A DNA stretch of 19,110 nt. It comes from Limnohabitans sp. (GTDB taxonomy: Bacteria; Pseudomonadota; Gammaproteobacteria; Burkholderiales; Burkholderiaceae_C). Positions 6,627-15,668 of this stretch are shown in pieces. The DNA lies in contig SHXP01000015.1 in the NCBI GenBank assembly GCA_009693225.1, positions 1-19,110 of the forward strand, in the 5' to 3' direction. A program made the position numbers and the translations under genes. Numbering within the stretch: the stretch's first letter is position 1; each line of letters starts with the position of its first letter. The notes under the pieces are model-generated. The model was given only the letters and a program-made list of their open reading frames with translations. It was not told the origin of the DNA and did not search any database.

Positions 6627-7988
6627 TTACACACGACCGGCCAGGTTCTTCATCAACTGAGTGACGGCCATTACGCGGCGGCTTTGTATGTCCAGCAAAT
6701 TGCGCTCGGCTGAAAGTGCTGCGGTCTGCGCCGTCACCACATTCAAATAGCTGACCGTACCGGCCGCATATTGCAGCTCGGTGATGCTCAGGTTGCGTCT
6801 GGCGGCCAGCACCGCCTGCGACTGCGCCTGTTGTTCCAATTGCAACTGGTAGGCCGCCACCAGGTTGTCCTGCACTTCCTGCAAGCTCTGCAACACTGTT
6901 TGCTTATAAGCAATGCCTGCGGCATCTAGGGCGGCCAGGGCATCGGCTTCAACCGCCTTGCGCTGGCCGCCGTCAAACACCTTCAAAGCCATGCTCGGAC
7001 CCATGGACCACAACAGGTTGGACGCGCTGAACAAAGAAGACAGGTTCTGGCTGCTGTAGCCGGAGGTGGCGGCAAAACTGAAGGTCGGAAAAAACGCCGC
7101 CTGTGCCGCACCGGCACTGGCCTGCGCCGACTGGACGCGCTGCTGGGCGGCACGCACATCCGGACGGCGCTGCAACAAGGCTGACGGCACCAGTTCGGGC
7201 AATGCAGGTATTTGCGGCAAGGCATCGACAGCGGCCAATTGCAACTCGCCCGGCGCCTGCCCCAGTAACACCGCCAGTGCATGCAGCAATTGAAGGCGGC
7301 TGCTGTTGACTGCGATGCGTTGCGCCTGCGTGCTGCCGAGTTGCAACTGGGCCTGGGCCACGTCGGCGGCTGACACCACCCCCGCTTCATAACGGTAACG
7401 GGTCAACTGCAAGGCGCGTTCATACGCGGTTTGCGCCTGATTCAAAACACGGGTCTGTTGCTCGGCGTTGCGGATGGCGACATAGGTTTGCACCAGCCCG
7501 GCCTGCGCCGACAAACGCGCCAGCGCCAGGTCTTCGCGCCCGGCCTGCAACCCGGCCTTGGCCGCTGTGGCCAGGGCGTCCAAACGGCCCCAGACATCGA
7601 GTTCCCAGCTGACCGGTGTGGTCACACTCAGCGTACTGGCGGCGCTGCTGCCGGACGACTTGACGCGGGTGGCGGCAGCCCCGACCGACAGCGAGGGCAA
7701 CAAGCTGCTTTGGGCACTGGCCAGCGCAGCCTGCGCCTGCCTGACTTTGGCCGACATCAGTTGCACATTCAAATTGCCCTGCTCCATCTGTGCCATTAAG
7801 CGGTTGAGCTCGGCGTCGTTGAACAAAGTCCACCATTGCGCATCGATCTCGGCGCCTGCCGTTTGCGTGGCCTGCATCTCGGGCATGGCGGGTGCAGGCG
7901 GCAGCTTGGCAGGCTTGAAAAAGTTGGCGCACCCACTCAATGTGATACAGGCGCAAAGCGCTGCACAGGAAAGTCGCCGCTTGGTCAT
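6627..7988 (-). CDS. NodT/OprM-type outer-membrane efflux lipoprotein (RND channel)
   Basis: This 453-residue outer-membrane factor is the exit duct of a tripartite RND efflux pump. The N-terminus has Lys3, Arg4 and Arg5, a hydrophobic segment and the lipobox LSGC with Cys20, so it should be acylated and inserted in the outer membrane. WWTLFNDAELNRLM near residues 52-65 is typical of the NodT family. The two halves are rich in Ala, Gln and Leu heptads, as expected for the TolC-like alpha-barrel, including an ALxxAQSSLLPSLSV segment and the repeat-like AAQAAFFPTFSF in the second half. Its ATG overlaps the mdtC stop (ATGA, 7985-7988). It is last in the pump operon and replaces reliance on a distant TolC. 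No convincing terminator is visible in the 34 bases before cca. Gene names vary (oprM, nodT, cusC-like), so none is given. Confidence 0.93.
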   Translation of the reverse strand: MTKRRLSCAALCACITLSGCANFFKPAKLPPAPAMPEMQATQTAGAEIDAQWWTLFNDAELNRLMAQMEQGNLNVQLMSAKVRQAQAALASAQSSLLPSLSVGAAATRVKSSGSSAASTLSVTTPVSWELDVWGRLDALATAAKAGLQAGREDLALARLSAQAGLVQTYVAIRNAEQQTRVLNQAQTAYERALQLTRYRYEAGVVSAADVAQAQLQLGSTQAQRIAVNSSRLQLLHALAVLLGQAPGELQLAAVDALPQIPALPELVPSALLQRRPDVRAAQQRVQSAQASAGAAQAAFFPTFSFAATSGYSSQNLSSLFSASNLLWSMGPSMALKVFDGGQRKAVEADALAALDAAGIAYKQTVLQSLQEVQDNLVAAYQLQLEQQAQSQAVLAARRNLSITELQYAAGTVSYLNVVTAQTAALSAERNLLDIQSRRVMAVTQLMKNLAGRV

Positions 7989-10900
7989 GCCATCTGTCCA
8001 GTCATAGGTGGTGGACTATGCCTGTCAGGCGCGCTGACACGGCGGCCCAGCACCAGCGCGCGCAATCGCTCCAGACCGACAAACACAATCGGTGTAGTGT
8101 AGAGCGTGAGTAACTGGCTGAGCAGCAGGCCGCCAAGTACCGACAAGCCCAGCGGCTGGCGCATCTCGGCGCCGACCCCGTAAGCCAGCGCCAATGGAAT
8201 CGCGCCGAGCATGGCTGCCGCCGTGGTCATCAAAATCGGGCGCAAGCGTATTTGCGCAGACAGGTAAATCGATTGACCGGCACTGCGGCCCTGGCGCTGG
8301 GTCTGCAAAGCCACATCGATCATCAGGATGGCATTCTTTTTGACAATACCGATCAACAGCAAAACGCCGATCATGGCGATCACACTGAACTCCATGTCAA
8401 ACAGCATCAGTGTGAGCAAAGCACCCACGCCGGCCGACGGCAGACTGGACAAAATGGTCAGCGGATGCAGCAGGCTTTCATACAACACACCGAGCACCAG
8501 ATACAGTGTCACCAAAGCAGCGAGCAACAACATAGGCTGGGTTTTCAAGGATTTTTCAAACGCACTGGCGGTACCGGCAAAGCCGCCGCGCACCGACACC
8601 GGCAAATGCAGTTGCGCCACGGTGTCGTTGATGGCCTCGGTGGCTTGCGACAGGCTCACGCCCGGTGCCAGGCTGAAGCTGAAGGTATCGGACGGCACGC
8701 CGGCGTCGTGCGACACCGACAGCGAGGTACCGCTCATCACCACTTGCGCAATCGCGCGCAAGGGCACGGACTGGCCATTGTCATTGATGAACTGCAAGCT
8801 TTCCAGCGATGACGGGTTTTGCAAATGGTCGGCGGCGATTTCAAGCACCAACCGGTACTGGTTGAGCGGGTTGTAAATCGTGCTGACCTGGCGCTGCGAA
8901 TAGGCATTGGCCAGCGTGTTGTCTATATTGCGCATGGACACGCCAAGGCGGGCGGCCGCATCCCGGTCTATCACCAGCGAGGTTTGCAGGCCCCGGTCCT
9001 CGTAATCATTATTGATGTCTTCAAGTTCCTTGAGTTTGGCCATGGCGCGTCGCAACTTAGGCTCCCATTGGCGCAGTTCGGACAATTCATCAGCCTTGAT
9101 GCTGTATTCAAACTGTGAATCATTGCTGCGAGCGCCTATGCGAAGGTCCTGCACCGGTGTCATGAACAAACGCGCACCCGGATCTTTAGACAACTTGGCG
9201 CGCAAACGTTTGACCACTTCATCCGCACTGGCATCGCGTTCACTGCGCGGCTTCAGGGTCATGAACATTTGCGCCGCATTGCGCTGGCTGTTGCCGGTGA
9301 AGCCGGTCACGTTCAACACCGCCGGGTCGACCTGCACAATAGCCAGCATGCTATGTAAACGCTGCTGCATGGCCTGGAACGACGAACTCTGGTCGGCGCG
9401 TATGTAACCGTTGATGCGCCCGGTGTCCTGATGCGGGAAAAAACCCTTGGGTATGGCGCGGTACAGGCTCACGTTCAAAGCGATCGTGCCTGCCAGCACC
9501 AGCCACATCAGCCACTGATGACGCAACACCCAGGCCAGACTGCGGCGGTACCACCTGGCCATGCGCGTTGTACCGCGTTTTTTCCCGGGCGGCGCTGCCT
9601 GTGCAGGCAGCAACAGTGCGCACATCATAGGCGTGGTGGTGAGTGACACCAGCAGGGAGATCAGAATCGCTGAGGTCATCACCACGGCGAACTCATGGAA
9701 CAAGCGACCCAGCACGCCACCCATGAACAGGATCGGTATGAACACGGCCACCAGTGAAATGCTGATGGCGACAACGGTGAAACCGATGTCACGCGTGCCC
9801 TGCAACACCGCCTGGCGCAAAAGCATGCCGCGCTCACGCAAACGGGTGATGTGCTCAAGCACCACGATGGCGTCGTCCACCACAAAACCGGTGGCGATCG
9901 TCAAGGCCATCAGGCTGAGGTTGTTCAGGCTGAACTTCATCAGGTACATGACCGCACACGTACCCGCCAGAGACAAGGGCACCGCCACCGCCGGTATCAA
10001 GGCGGTGCGCCAGCGCTGCAAAAACAAGGCCACCACCAGTATCACCAGACCCATGGAAACGGCCAGGGATTTTTGAATTTCCAACAGCGAAGCGCGAATG
10101 GTCGGCGTGCGGTCAGACACCACCTCCATGCTCATGCCGCCGGGCACATCCTTTTGCAGCGACGGCAGCAAACGGCGCACCGCGTTCACCGCCTCAATCA
10201 CATTCGCACCCGGTTGCTGGTAGAGCACCAGCAGCACCGCCGGTTTGCCTTGGGATATACCGTCAGTGCGAACGTCCTGCATGGCTTCGGTGACCCTGGC
10301 CACGTCCTGCACCCGCACCGCGCGGTTGTTCTGGTAGCGGATCACCATGTCTGCGTATTCCGCCGGTGTGCGCGCCTGGTCATTGGCTTCAATCTGCCAG
10401 GCCTGGCTGGCGTCTTCCACCACTCCTTTGGGGCGGTGTACGTTACCGGCCACCAGGGTCTGACGCACATCCTCCAAGGCAATGCCATAGGCCGACATGC
10501 GCTCGGGTTGTACCGCCACGCGCACCGCAGGCAAGGCACCGCCGCCTATGCTGACCTGGCCGACACCGTCCACCTGCGACAAGCGCTGCACCAGTACTGT
10601 GGAGGCCAGGTCAACCATGGACGCGCGGGAATGGCTTTGCGAGGTCAGCGCAATGATGAGCATCGGGCTTTCGGCCGGGTTCACCTTGCGATAAGTGGGC
10701 CGCCCCGGCATGCCGGTGGGTAACAAGGTTTGCGCCAGGTTGATGGCACCCTGCACATCGCGCGCCGCGCCGTTGATATCGCGCTCCAGGTCAAATTGCA
10801 GGCTGATGCGGGTGCTGCCTTGCGATGACGTGGAGGTCATTTCATTGACGCCGGCAATGCTGCCTAGGGCGCGCTCCAACGGTGTGGCCACGGTCGCCGC

Positions 10901-11077
10901 CATGGTCTCGGGACTGGCGCCGGGCAGGCTGGCCTGCACCGAGATGGCCGGGTAGTCCAACTGGGGCAACGGGGCCACAGGCAACATGCGGTAAGACAAG
11001 ACGCCTGCCAGCGCCACGCCCAGACTCAGCAGCGTGGTGGCCACCGGTCGGGCGATGAACACAGCCGACAGATTCAT
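7985..11077 (-). CDS. mdtC: RND multidrug efflux transporter subunit MdtC
   Basis: This 1030-residue inner-membrane RND transporter is one of two unlike subunits that with MdtB form a proton-driven drug-exporting heterotrimer. It begins MNLSAVFIARPVATTLLSLG (TM1 about 10-29), followed by the porter domain to about residue 335, TM2-TM6, a second periplasmic domain and TM7-TM12. The proton-relay aspartates lie in TM4 as GFVVDDAIV (Asp401, Asp402). The TM10 lysine is in IGIVKKNAILMID. TGFVVDDAIVVLEH and FMGGVLGRLFHEF are typical of RND pumps. It resembles E. coli MdtC (1025 residues) more than the drug pump AcrB. Its ATG overlaps the end of mdtB and its TGA overlaps the start of the NodT-type gene, four bases each, so translation is coupled. 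Assignment of B against C rests on order and overall resemblance. Confidence 0.93.
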   Translation of the reverse strand: MNLSAVFIARPVATTLLSLGVALAGVLSYRMLPVAPLPQLDYPAISVQASLPGASPETMAATVATPLERALGSIAGVNEMTSTSSQGSTRISLQFDLERDINGAARDVQGAINLAQTLLPTGMPGRPTYRKVNPAESPMLIIALTSQSHSRASMVDLASTVLVQRLSQVDGVGQVSIGGGALPAVRVAVQPERMSAYGIALEDVRQTLVAGNVHRPKGVVEDASQAWQIEANDQARTPAEYADMVIRYQNNRAVRVQDVARVTEAMQDVRTDGISQGKPAVLLVLYQQPGANVIEAVNAVRRLLPSLQKDVPGGMSMEVVSDRTPTIRASLLEIQKSLAVSMGLVILVVALFLQRWRTALIPAVAVPLSLAGTCAVMYLMKFSLNNLSLMALTIATGFVVDDAIVVLEHITRLRERGMLLRQAVLQGTRDIGFTVVAISISLVAVFIPILFMGGVLGRLFHEFAVVMTSAILISLLVSLTTTPMMCALLLPAQAAPPGKKRGTTRMARWYRRSLAWVLRHQWLMWLVLAGTIALNVSLYRAIPKGFFPHQDTGRINGYIRADQSSSFQAMQQRLHSMLAIVQVDPAVLNVTGFTGNSQRNAAQMFMTLKPRSERDASADEVVKRLRAKLSKDPGARLFMTPVQDLRIGARSNDSQFEYSIKADELSELRQWEPKLRRAMAKLKELEDINNDYEDRGLQTSLVIDRDAAARLGVSMRNIDNTLANAYSQRQVSTIYNPLNQYRLVLEIAADHLQNPSSLESLQFINDNGQSVPLRAIAQVVMSGTSLSVSHDAGVPSDTFSFSLAPGVSLSQATEAINDTVAQLHLPVSVRGGFAGTASAFEKSLKTQPMLLLAALVTLYLVLGVLYESLLHPLTILSSLPSAGVGALLTLMLFDMEFSVIAMIGVLLLIGIVKKNAILMIDVALQTQRQGRSAGQSIYLSAQIRLRPILMTTAAAMLGAIPLALAYGVGAEMRQPLGLSVLGGLLLSQLLTLYTTPIVFVGLERLRALVLGRRVSAPDRHSPPPMTGQMA

Positions 11078-14000
11078 GCGGCGTCAGCGAAAGAACGCGA
11101 CGGCGTCCAACGCCCCAGCAGCAAGTAAATCACCGGTGTGGTGAACAAGGTCAGCCACTGGCTGACGATCAGCCCGCCGACCAGGGTCACGCCCAGTGGA
11201 TGGCGCAATTCGCTGCCCACACCGGTACCGAGCATCAGCGGCAGAGCACCGAGCAAGGCGCACATGGTCGTCATCAGTATGGGTCTGAAACGCAGCAAAC
11301 ACGCCTGCTCTATGGCCTGGCGCGGCGACAGTCCCTGGCGGCGTTCGGCGTCGAGCGCGAAGTCGATCATCATAATGGCATTTTTCTTGACGATGCCGAT
11401 AAGCAGAATAATGCCGATGACGGCAATCAGGCTGATGTCCATGCGCGCCAGCCACAGCGCCAGCAGCGCGCCCAGCGCGGCCGACGGCAAGGTAGACAAA
11501 ATCGTCACGGGATGTATGTAACTCTCATACAGCACGCCAAGCACGATATACATGGTGACCACCGCTGCCAGCACCAGCCACAGGCTGTGACTGAGCGAGG
11601 CCTGAAACGCCAGCGCCGCCCCTTCAAAGCGCGACTCTATGCTGTCGGGCACCTTGTCCTGCTCACGCATTTGCTGCCAGGCCTGGTTAATCGCCGCCAC
11701 CGCCTCACCCAGCGATGCACCGCCGGCCGACTGGAAGGACAAGGTGACCGCAGGGAACTGGTTGACACGCACCTGGCTGAGCAAAGCAGCACGGTCTTCA
11801 ATCGAGGCCACGCTGCTGAGCGGCACTTGTACGCCGCCGGCCGCAGGTACGGTCAGCCGGGCCAGCGCTTGCGGGCCCATGCGTTCTTGCGGGCTGACTT
11901 CCAGCACCACGCGGTACTGGTTGCTTTGCGTAAAGATGGTCGACACCAGGCGTTGACCGAACGCGTTGTAGAGCGCGTTGTCAATCGCCATCACGCTCAC
12001 GCCAAACCGGCTGGCCGCGTCCCGGTCTATGCGCACATAGGCCTGCAAACCCTGGTCCTGCCAGTCGCTGGCGACATCGGCCAGCGCCGGGTGTTGCCGC
12101 AATTGCGCCAGTAAGCGCTGCGACCACATGCCCAATTCATTGCTGTCGGGGCCGCTCAGCAAAAAACGGTACTGGGTACGCGCGACCCGGTCTTCCAGCG
12201 ACAAGTCCTGCAGCGGTTGCAGGTACATATGCATGCCGCTGATCCCATTGGCAGACTGCGACAGCCGTTGCAATATGTCGGTCAGCGGCGCATCACGCTG
12301 GTGTTTAGGCACCAGGTTCAAGGTCATGCGGCCAGTGTTCAAAGTGGTGTTCGGGCCGTCGACACCGATGAACGAACTCAGGCTTTGCACCGCCGGGTCC
12401 TTGAGCAATACCGCAGCGAGCTCCTGCTGTTTTTGCGACATCGCGGCGAACGAGGTCGATTGTGTGGCCTCTGTGATCACCTGTATCGCGCCCGTGTCCT
12501 GCAAAGGGAAAAGGCCTTTGGGCATCCAGACATACAAGGCGACGGTCATCAACACGGTCAATACGAACACACCCAGGGTTTGCACAGGCCGGTTCAACAC
12601 CTGGTGCAAGCCGGAGGCATAGCGGTCGATGGCCCATTGCAGCCAGGTCGGCGTGTGCAAGCTCTCCCGGTTGCCGGATCCCGCTGACGCCGGGCGCAGC
12701 ACATAGGCGCACATCATGGGCGTGAGGGTCAGCGACACCACGGCCGAAATAAGAATGGCCACTGCCAGCGTGATGGCGAATTCGTGAAACAAACGGCCCA
12801 CCACATCGCCCATGAACAGCAGGGGAATCAACACCGCCACCAGCGAAAAGGTCAGAGAAATGATGGTGAAACCGATCTGGCGTGCGCCCTCGAGTGCGGC
12901 CTGCACCGGACTCAGCGGTTTGAGCGGGTCCTGTAAGTAGCGAGCGATGTTCTCGATCATGACGATGGCGTCATCCACCACAAAACCGGTGGCCACGGTC
13001 AAGGCCATGAGTGTCAGGTTGTTGATGGAGAAACCCGCTAGGTACATCACCCCGAAGGTGCCGACCAGCGACAGGGGCACTACCACCGCAGGAATCACCG
13101 TCGCAGACGCGCTGCGCAAAAACAAAAAGATGACCATCACCACCAGTGCAACCGACAACAACAATTCGAACTGCACATCGCGCACCGAGGCGCGTATGGT
13201 GACGGTGCGGTCGGTCAGCACCTGCACCTGAACGCCCTGCGGCATGGCCTCGCGCAGCAAAGGCAGTTGCTGCTGTATGCGCTCCACGGTGTCGATCACA
13301 TTGGCGCCGGGCTGGCGCTGAATGTTCACAATGATCGCCGGTTTGTCATTGGCCCAGGCGGCCAGCCGGTTGTTCTCGGGCGCCTGCACAATGCTGGCCA
13401 CGTCCCCGAGCCGCAGCGGATTGCCTCTGACATAAGCCAGCACCATGCGCTCGTAGTCTTTGGCAGAGCGCAACTGGTCGTTCGCGTCCAGGCTGGAGGC
13501 GCGCGCCGCACCGTCCAGATCGCCCTTAGCCATGTTCACATTCGACAGGTTGATGGCGTTGCGCACATCTTCCAGGGATAAACCTGCTGCCGCCAGGGCC
13601 TGCGGATTGACCTGCACCCGCACCGCAGGACGCTGCCCGCCGGCGATGCTCACCAGGCCCACGCCGCTGACCTGTGACAAACGCATGGCCAGGCGGTTTT
13701 CCACCAGATCGTGGATCAGCGTCATCGGCATGTCGTCGGCGCTGACGGCCAGCGTCATGACGGGCGCATCGGCCGGGTTGACCTTGCTGTAACCCGGCGG
13801 CCTGGGTAAATCGACCGGCAGGAAATTGGCGCTGGCATTGATGGCCGCCTGCACCTGCTGCTCGGCCACATCCAGCGGCAATTTCAAAGAAAAACGCAGC
13901 GTGATGACAGAGGCGTCGCCCGAGCTGACCGAGGTCATCAGCGCCAGCCCCGGCATTTGTCCGAACTGTCGCTCTAGCGGCGCGGTGACCGAGGCGGTTA

Positions 14001-14175
14001 TCACATCCGGGCTGGCGCCGGGGTACAAGGTCGTGACTTGTATGATCGGGTAATCGACCTGCGGCAGCGACGCCACCGGCAGGAGGCGGTAAGCCAGTGC
14101 ACCGGTGAGCAACAAAGCCAGCATCAACAGCGACGTGGCCACCGGTCGCAGTATGAATAAGCGCGACAGGTTCAT
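11074..14175 (-). CDS. mdtB: RND multidrug efflux transporter subunit MdtB
   Basis: This 1033-residue inner-membrane RND subunit is paralogous to the next gene. It begins MNLSRLFILRPVATSLLMLA, with TM1 at about 10-29. The TM4 acidic pair is Asp401-Asp402 in GFVVDDAIVMIENI, and IGIVKKNAIMMIDFAL carries the TM10 lysine, so both subunits keep the proton-relay residues. The porter, funnel and transmembrane parts are continuous with no frame break. In E. coli MdtB is 1040 residues and forms a mixed trimer with MdtC; extension to this pump is inference. The ATG overlaps the mdtA stop (ATGA, 14172-14175), and the stop overlaps the mdtC start. The similar first 40 residues of both subunits and their tandem order indicate an old duplication. 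Confidence 0.93.
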   Translation of the reverse strand: MNLSRLFILRPVATSLLMLALLLTGALAYRLLPVASLPQVDYPIIQVTTLYPGASPDVITASVTAPLERQFGQMPGLALMTSVSSGDASVITLRFSLKLPLDVAEQQVQAAINASANFLPVDLPRPPGYSKVNPADAPVMTLAVSADDMPMTLIHDLVENRLAMRLSQVSGVGLVSIAGGQRPAVRVQVNPQALAAAGLSLEDVRNAINLSNVNMAKGDLDGAARASSLDANDQLRSAKDYERMVLAYVRGNPLRLGDVASIVQAPENNRLAAWANDKPAIIVNIQRQPGANVIDTVERIQQQLPLLREAMPQGVQVQVLTDRTVTIRASVRDVQFELLLSVALVVMVIFLFLRSASATVIPAVVVPLSLVGTFGVMYLAGFSINNLTLMALTVATGFVVDDAIVMIENIARYLQDPLKPLSPVQAALEGARQIGFTIISLTFSLVAVLIPLLFMGDVVGRLFHEFAITLAVAILISAVVSLTLTPMMCAYVLRPASAGSGNRESLHTPTWLQWAIDRYASGLHQVLNRPVQTLGVFVLTVLMTVALYVWMPKGLFPLQDTGAIQVITEATQSTSFAAMSQKQQELAAVLLKDPAVQSLSSFIGVDGPNTTLNTGRMTLNLVPKHQRDAPLTDILQRLSQSANGISGMHMYLQPLQDLSLEDRVARTQYRFLLSGPDSNELGMWSQRLLAQLRQHPALADVASDWQDQGLQAYVRIDRDAASRFGVSVMAIDNALYNAFGQRLVSTIFTQSNQYRVVLEVSPQERMGPQALARLTVPAAGGVQVPLSSVASIEDRAALLSQVRVNQFPAVTLSFQSAGGASLGEAVAAINQAWQQMREQDKVPDSIESRFEGAALAFQASLSHSLWLVLAAVVTMYIVLGVLYESYIHPVTILSTLPSAALGALLALWLARMDISLIAVIGIILLIGIVKKNAIMMIDFALDAERRQGLSPRQAIEQACLLRFRPILMTTMCALLGALPLMLGTGVGSELRHPLGVTLVGGLIVSQWLTLFTTPVIYLLLGRWTPSRSFADAA

Positions 14176-15419
14176 GGCTTGGCGGCTTTCACCACCTCGA
14201 CCTTGCTGCCTGAGCGCAAACGGTCAGCGCCGTCGGTGACCACGCTGTCGCCTTCTTTCAATTCATCGGCTTTGACGGCCTGCCAATCGCCCTGCACCGA
14301 CAGCAGCTGCACCGGCACCGATTTGACCGTGCCGTCGTCCAGCACCGCCAGCACAAAATTTTCCTGCGCCCCGCGCTGCACCGAGGCGGTAGGCACAGCC
14401 AGCGTGTTTTTCAAGGTGTCGAGCTGCAGTTCAATCTGCGCGAACTGGTTGGGGAACAACTGGCCGTCACGGTTGTCCAGCGCCGCCTTGAGCTTCAAGG
14501 TCCCTGTGGCCACATCGATGGCGTTATCGGTGGTGCTGACCCGTCCGTCGGCCAGTTTTTGTTTGCGTTCACGGTCCCAGGCCTGCACCGTCAAAGCCTG
14601 GCCGGACTTGAGCTTGCGCATGATCAGCGGCACGTGCATTTCAGGCACCGCAAACACCACCGCCATCGGTTGGGTCTGGGTGATGCTGACCAGTCCGTTG
14701 GGGTCAGACGCGCGCACTAGGCTGCCGAGCTCCGCCTGCTTCAAGCCCAGCCGGCCGCTGATAGGCGCGGTCACGCGGGTATAGGACAGCTGCAATCTGG
14801 CTGTCTCCACCTGGGCCTGGTCGGCCTGCACCGTGCCCTGCAGCTGAGACACCAGCGCCGCTTGGGTTTCCACCTGCTGGCGCGCGATGGCGTCTTTTTT
14901 CAGCAAGTCCTGGTAGCGCTGCAAATCCAATTGTGCGTTCAACAGTTGCGCGTTGTCGCGTGCCAATTGACCCAGCGCCAAGTTGAGTTGCGCCTCGAAC
15001 GCGCGCGCATCAATTTCAGCGAGCAACTGACCGGATTGAACCTGCTGGCCTTCGGTGAAACGCAACGTCTTGAGCACGCCGTCAACCTGCGAGCGCACCA
15101 CCGCCGTGTTCATCGCAGTCATGGTGCCCAGCGCCTGCACCGTGATCAGCATGTCCGTGCGTTTGACCAGGGCCGTACTCACCGGTGTGGGCTTGCCGCC
15201 GCCCTCGCCCATGTCCTTGTTGCCTGGACGACCACCGCTGTATTTGGATTTGTCAGCGGTTTTGTCTGCGGGCTTGCCGGCAGCGGCATTGCCCCCGGAG
15301 GCGTAGCGCTGCCACAGCGTCTGCACATCTGCAAAGCGCCATGCACCGGCAGCCAGCAGCACAATCAGCACGGCCAGGGAAATAAAAAATTTGAAACGCA
15401 ACTGTCTAGATAAAAGCAT
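14172..15419 (-). CDS. mdtA: RND efflux periplasmic adaptor MdtA
   Basis: This 415-residue membrane-fusion protein should link the MdtBC transporter to the outer-membrane channel; E. coli MdtA has the same length. Residues 10-27 form an N-terminal membrane anchor or uncleaved signal (KFFISLAVLIVLLAAGAW). A Gly/Lys/Ala-rich linker follows (about 41-77). The lipoyl domain is split into two halves near 107-140 (VDGVLKTLRFTEGQQV) and 213-235 (TRVTAPISGRLGLKQAELG), separated by a coiled-coil hairpin (about 138-212). The barrel and membrane-proximal domains fill the rest. It is the first pump gene and lies 46 bases after the DUF2905 gene. I see no clear ribosome-binding site before the ATG at 15419. 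No BaeR-type regulator gene is nearby, so control is unknown. Confidence 0.93.
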   Translation of the reverse strand: MLLSRQLRFKFFISLAVLIVLLAAGAWRFADVQTLWQRYASGGNAAAGKPADKTADKSKYSGGRPGNKDMGEGGGKPTPVSTALVKRTDMLITVQALGTMTAMNTAVVRSQVDGVLKTLRFTEGQQVQSGQLLAEIDARAFEAQLNLALGQLARDNAQLLNAQLDLQRYQDLLKKDAIARQQVETQAALVSQLQGTVQADQAQVETARLQLSYTRVTAPISGRLGLKQAELGSLVRASDPNGLVSITQTQPMAVVFAVPEMHVPLIMRKLKSGQALTVQAWDRERKQKLADGRVSTTDNAIDVATGTLKLKAALDNRDGQLFPNQFAQIELQLDTLKNTLAVPTASVQRGAQENFVLAVLDDGTVKSVPVQLLSVQGDWQAVKADELKEGDSVVTDGADRLRSGSKVEVVKAAKP

Positions 15420-15465
15420 AAGTCAGCAAGGCCGTGAAACTGATCAGGCAAGCATATTAACGTTC

Positions 15466-15660
15466 TCAGAGCACACGGGAGATCAAAGCGCAGACCATGC
15501 TCAAAATCAGCGTGGTGGTAAGGGGAAGAAAAAACTCTTTCCCGAATATTTTGAAACGCAAATCCCCGGGCAAGCGCCCGAAGCCCAGCTTACCCAGCCA
15601 GGGTGTCGCCCCCTGAATGAGCAGCAACACCAGAAAAACCACCAACACCCAACGAATCAT
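15466..15660 (-). CDS. DUF2905 small membrane protein
   Basis: This 64-residue protein has the DUF2905 layout: an N-terminal membrane helix (about residues 3-20), a short loop with the family-typical GRLPGDLRF (28-36), then FFLPLTTTLILSMVCALI (43-60) as a second helix. Function is unknown; the family is widespread, short and predicted to be in the inner membrane. It begins eight bases after the MidA-like gene and ends 46 bases before mdtA, all on the same strand, so it is probably cotranscribed with the former. AGG about eight bases before the ATG could serve as a weak ribosome-binding site. Confidence 0.85.
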   Translation of the reverse strand: MIRWVLVVFLVLLLIQGATPWLGKLGFGRLPGDLRFKIFGKEFFLPLTTTLILSMVCALISRVL

Positions 15661-15668
15661 GAGTCAGC

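Noticed and set aside
9851..12114. Long plus-strand open frames (9851-10723 and 11200-12114) opposite mdtC and mdtB
   Set aside because: They mirror the codon bias of the RND genes, are rich in His, Arg and Gln, and show no motif. They are antisense shadows.
7985..14175. mdtB and mdtC as a recent tandem duplication
   Set aside because: The two proteins share the family plan and a similar start but differ throughout, as expected of the ancient MdtB/MdtC pair.
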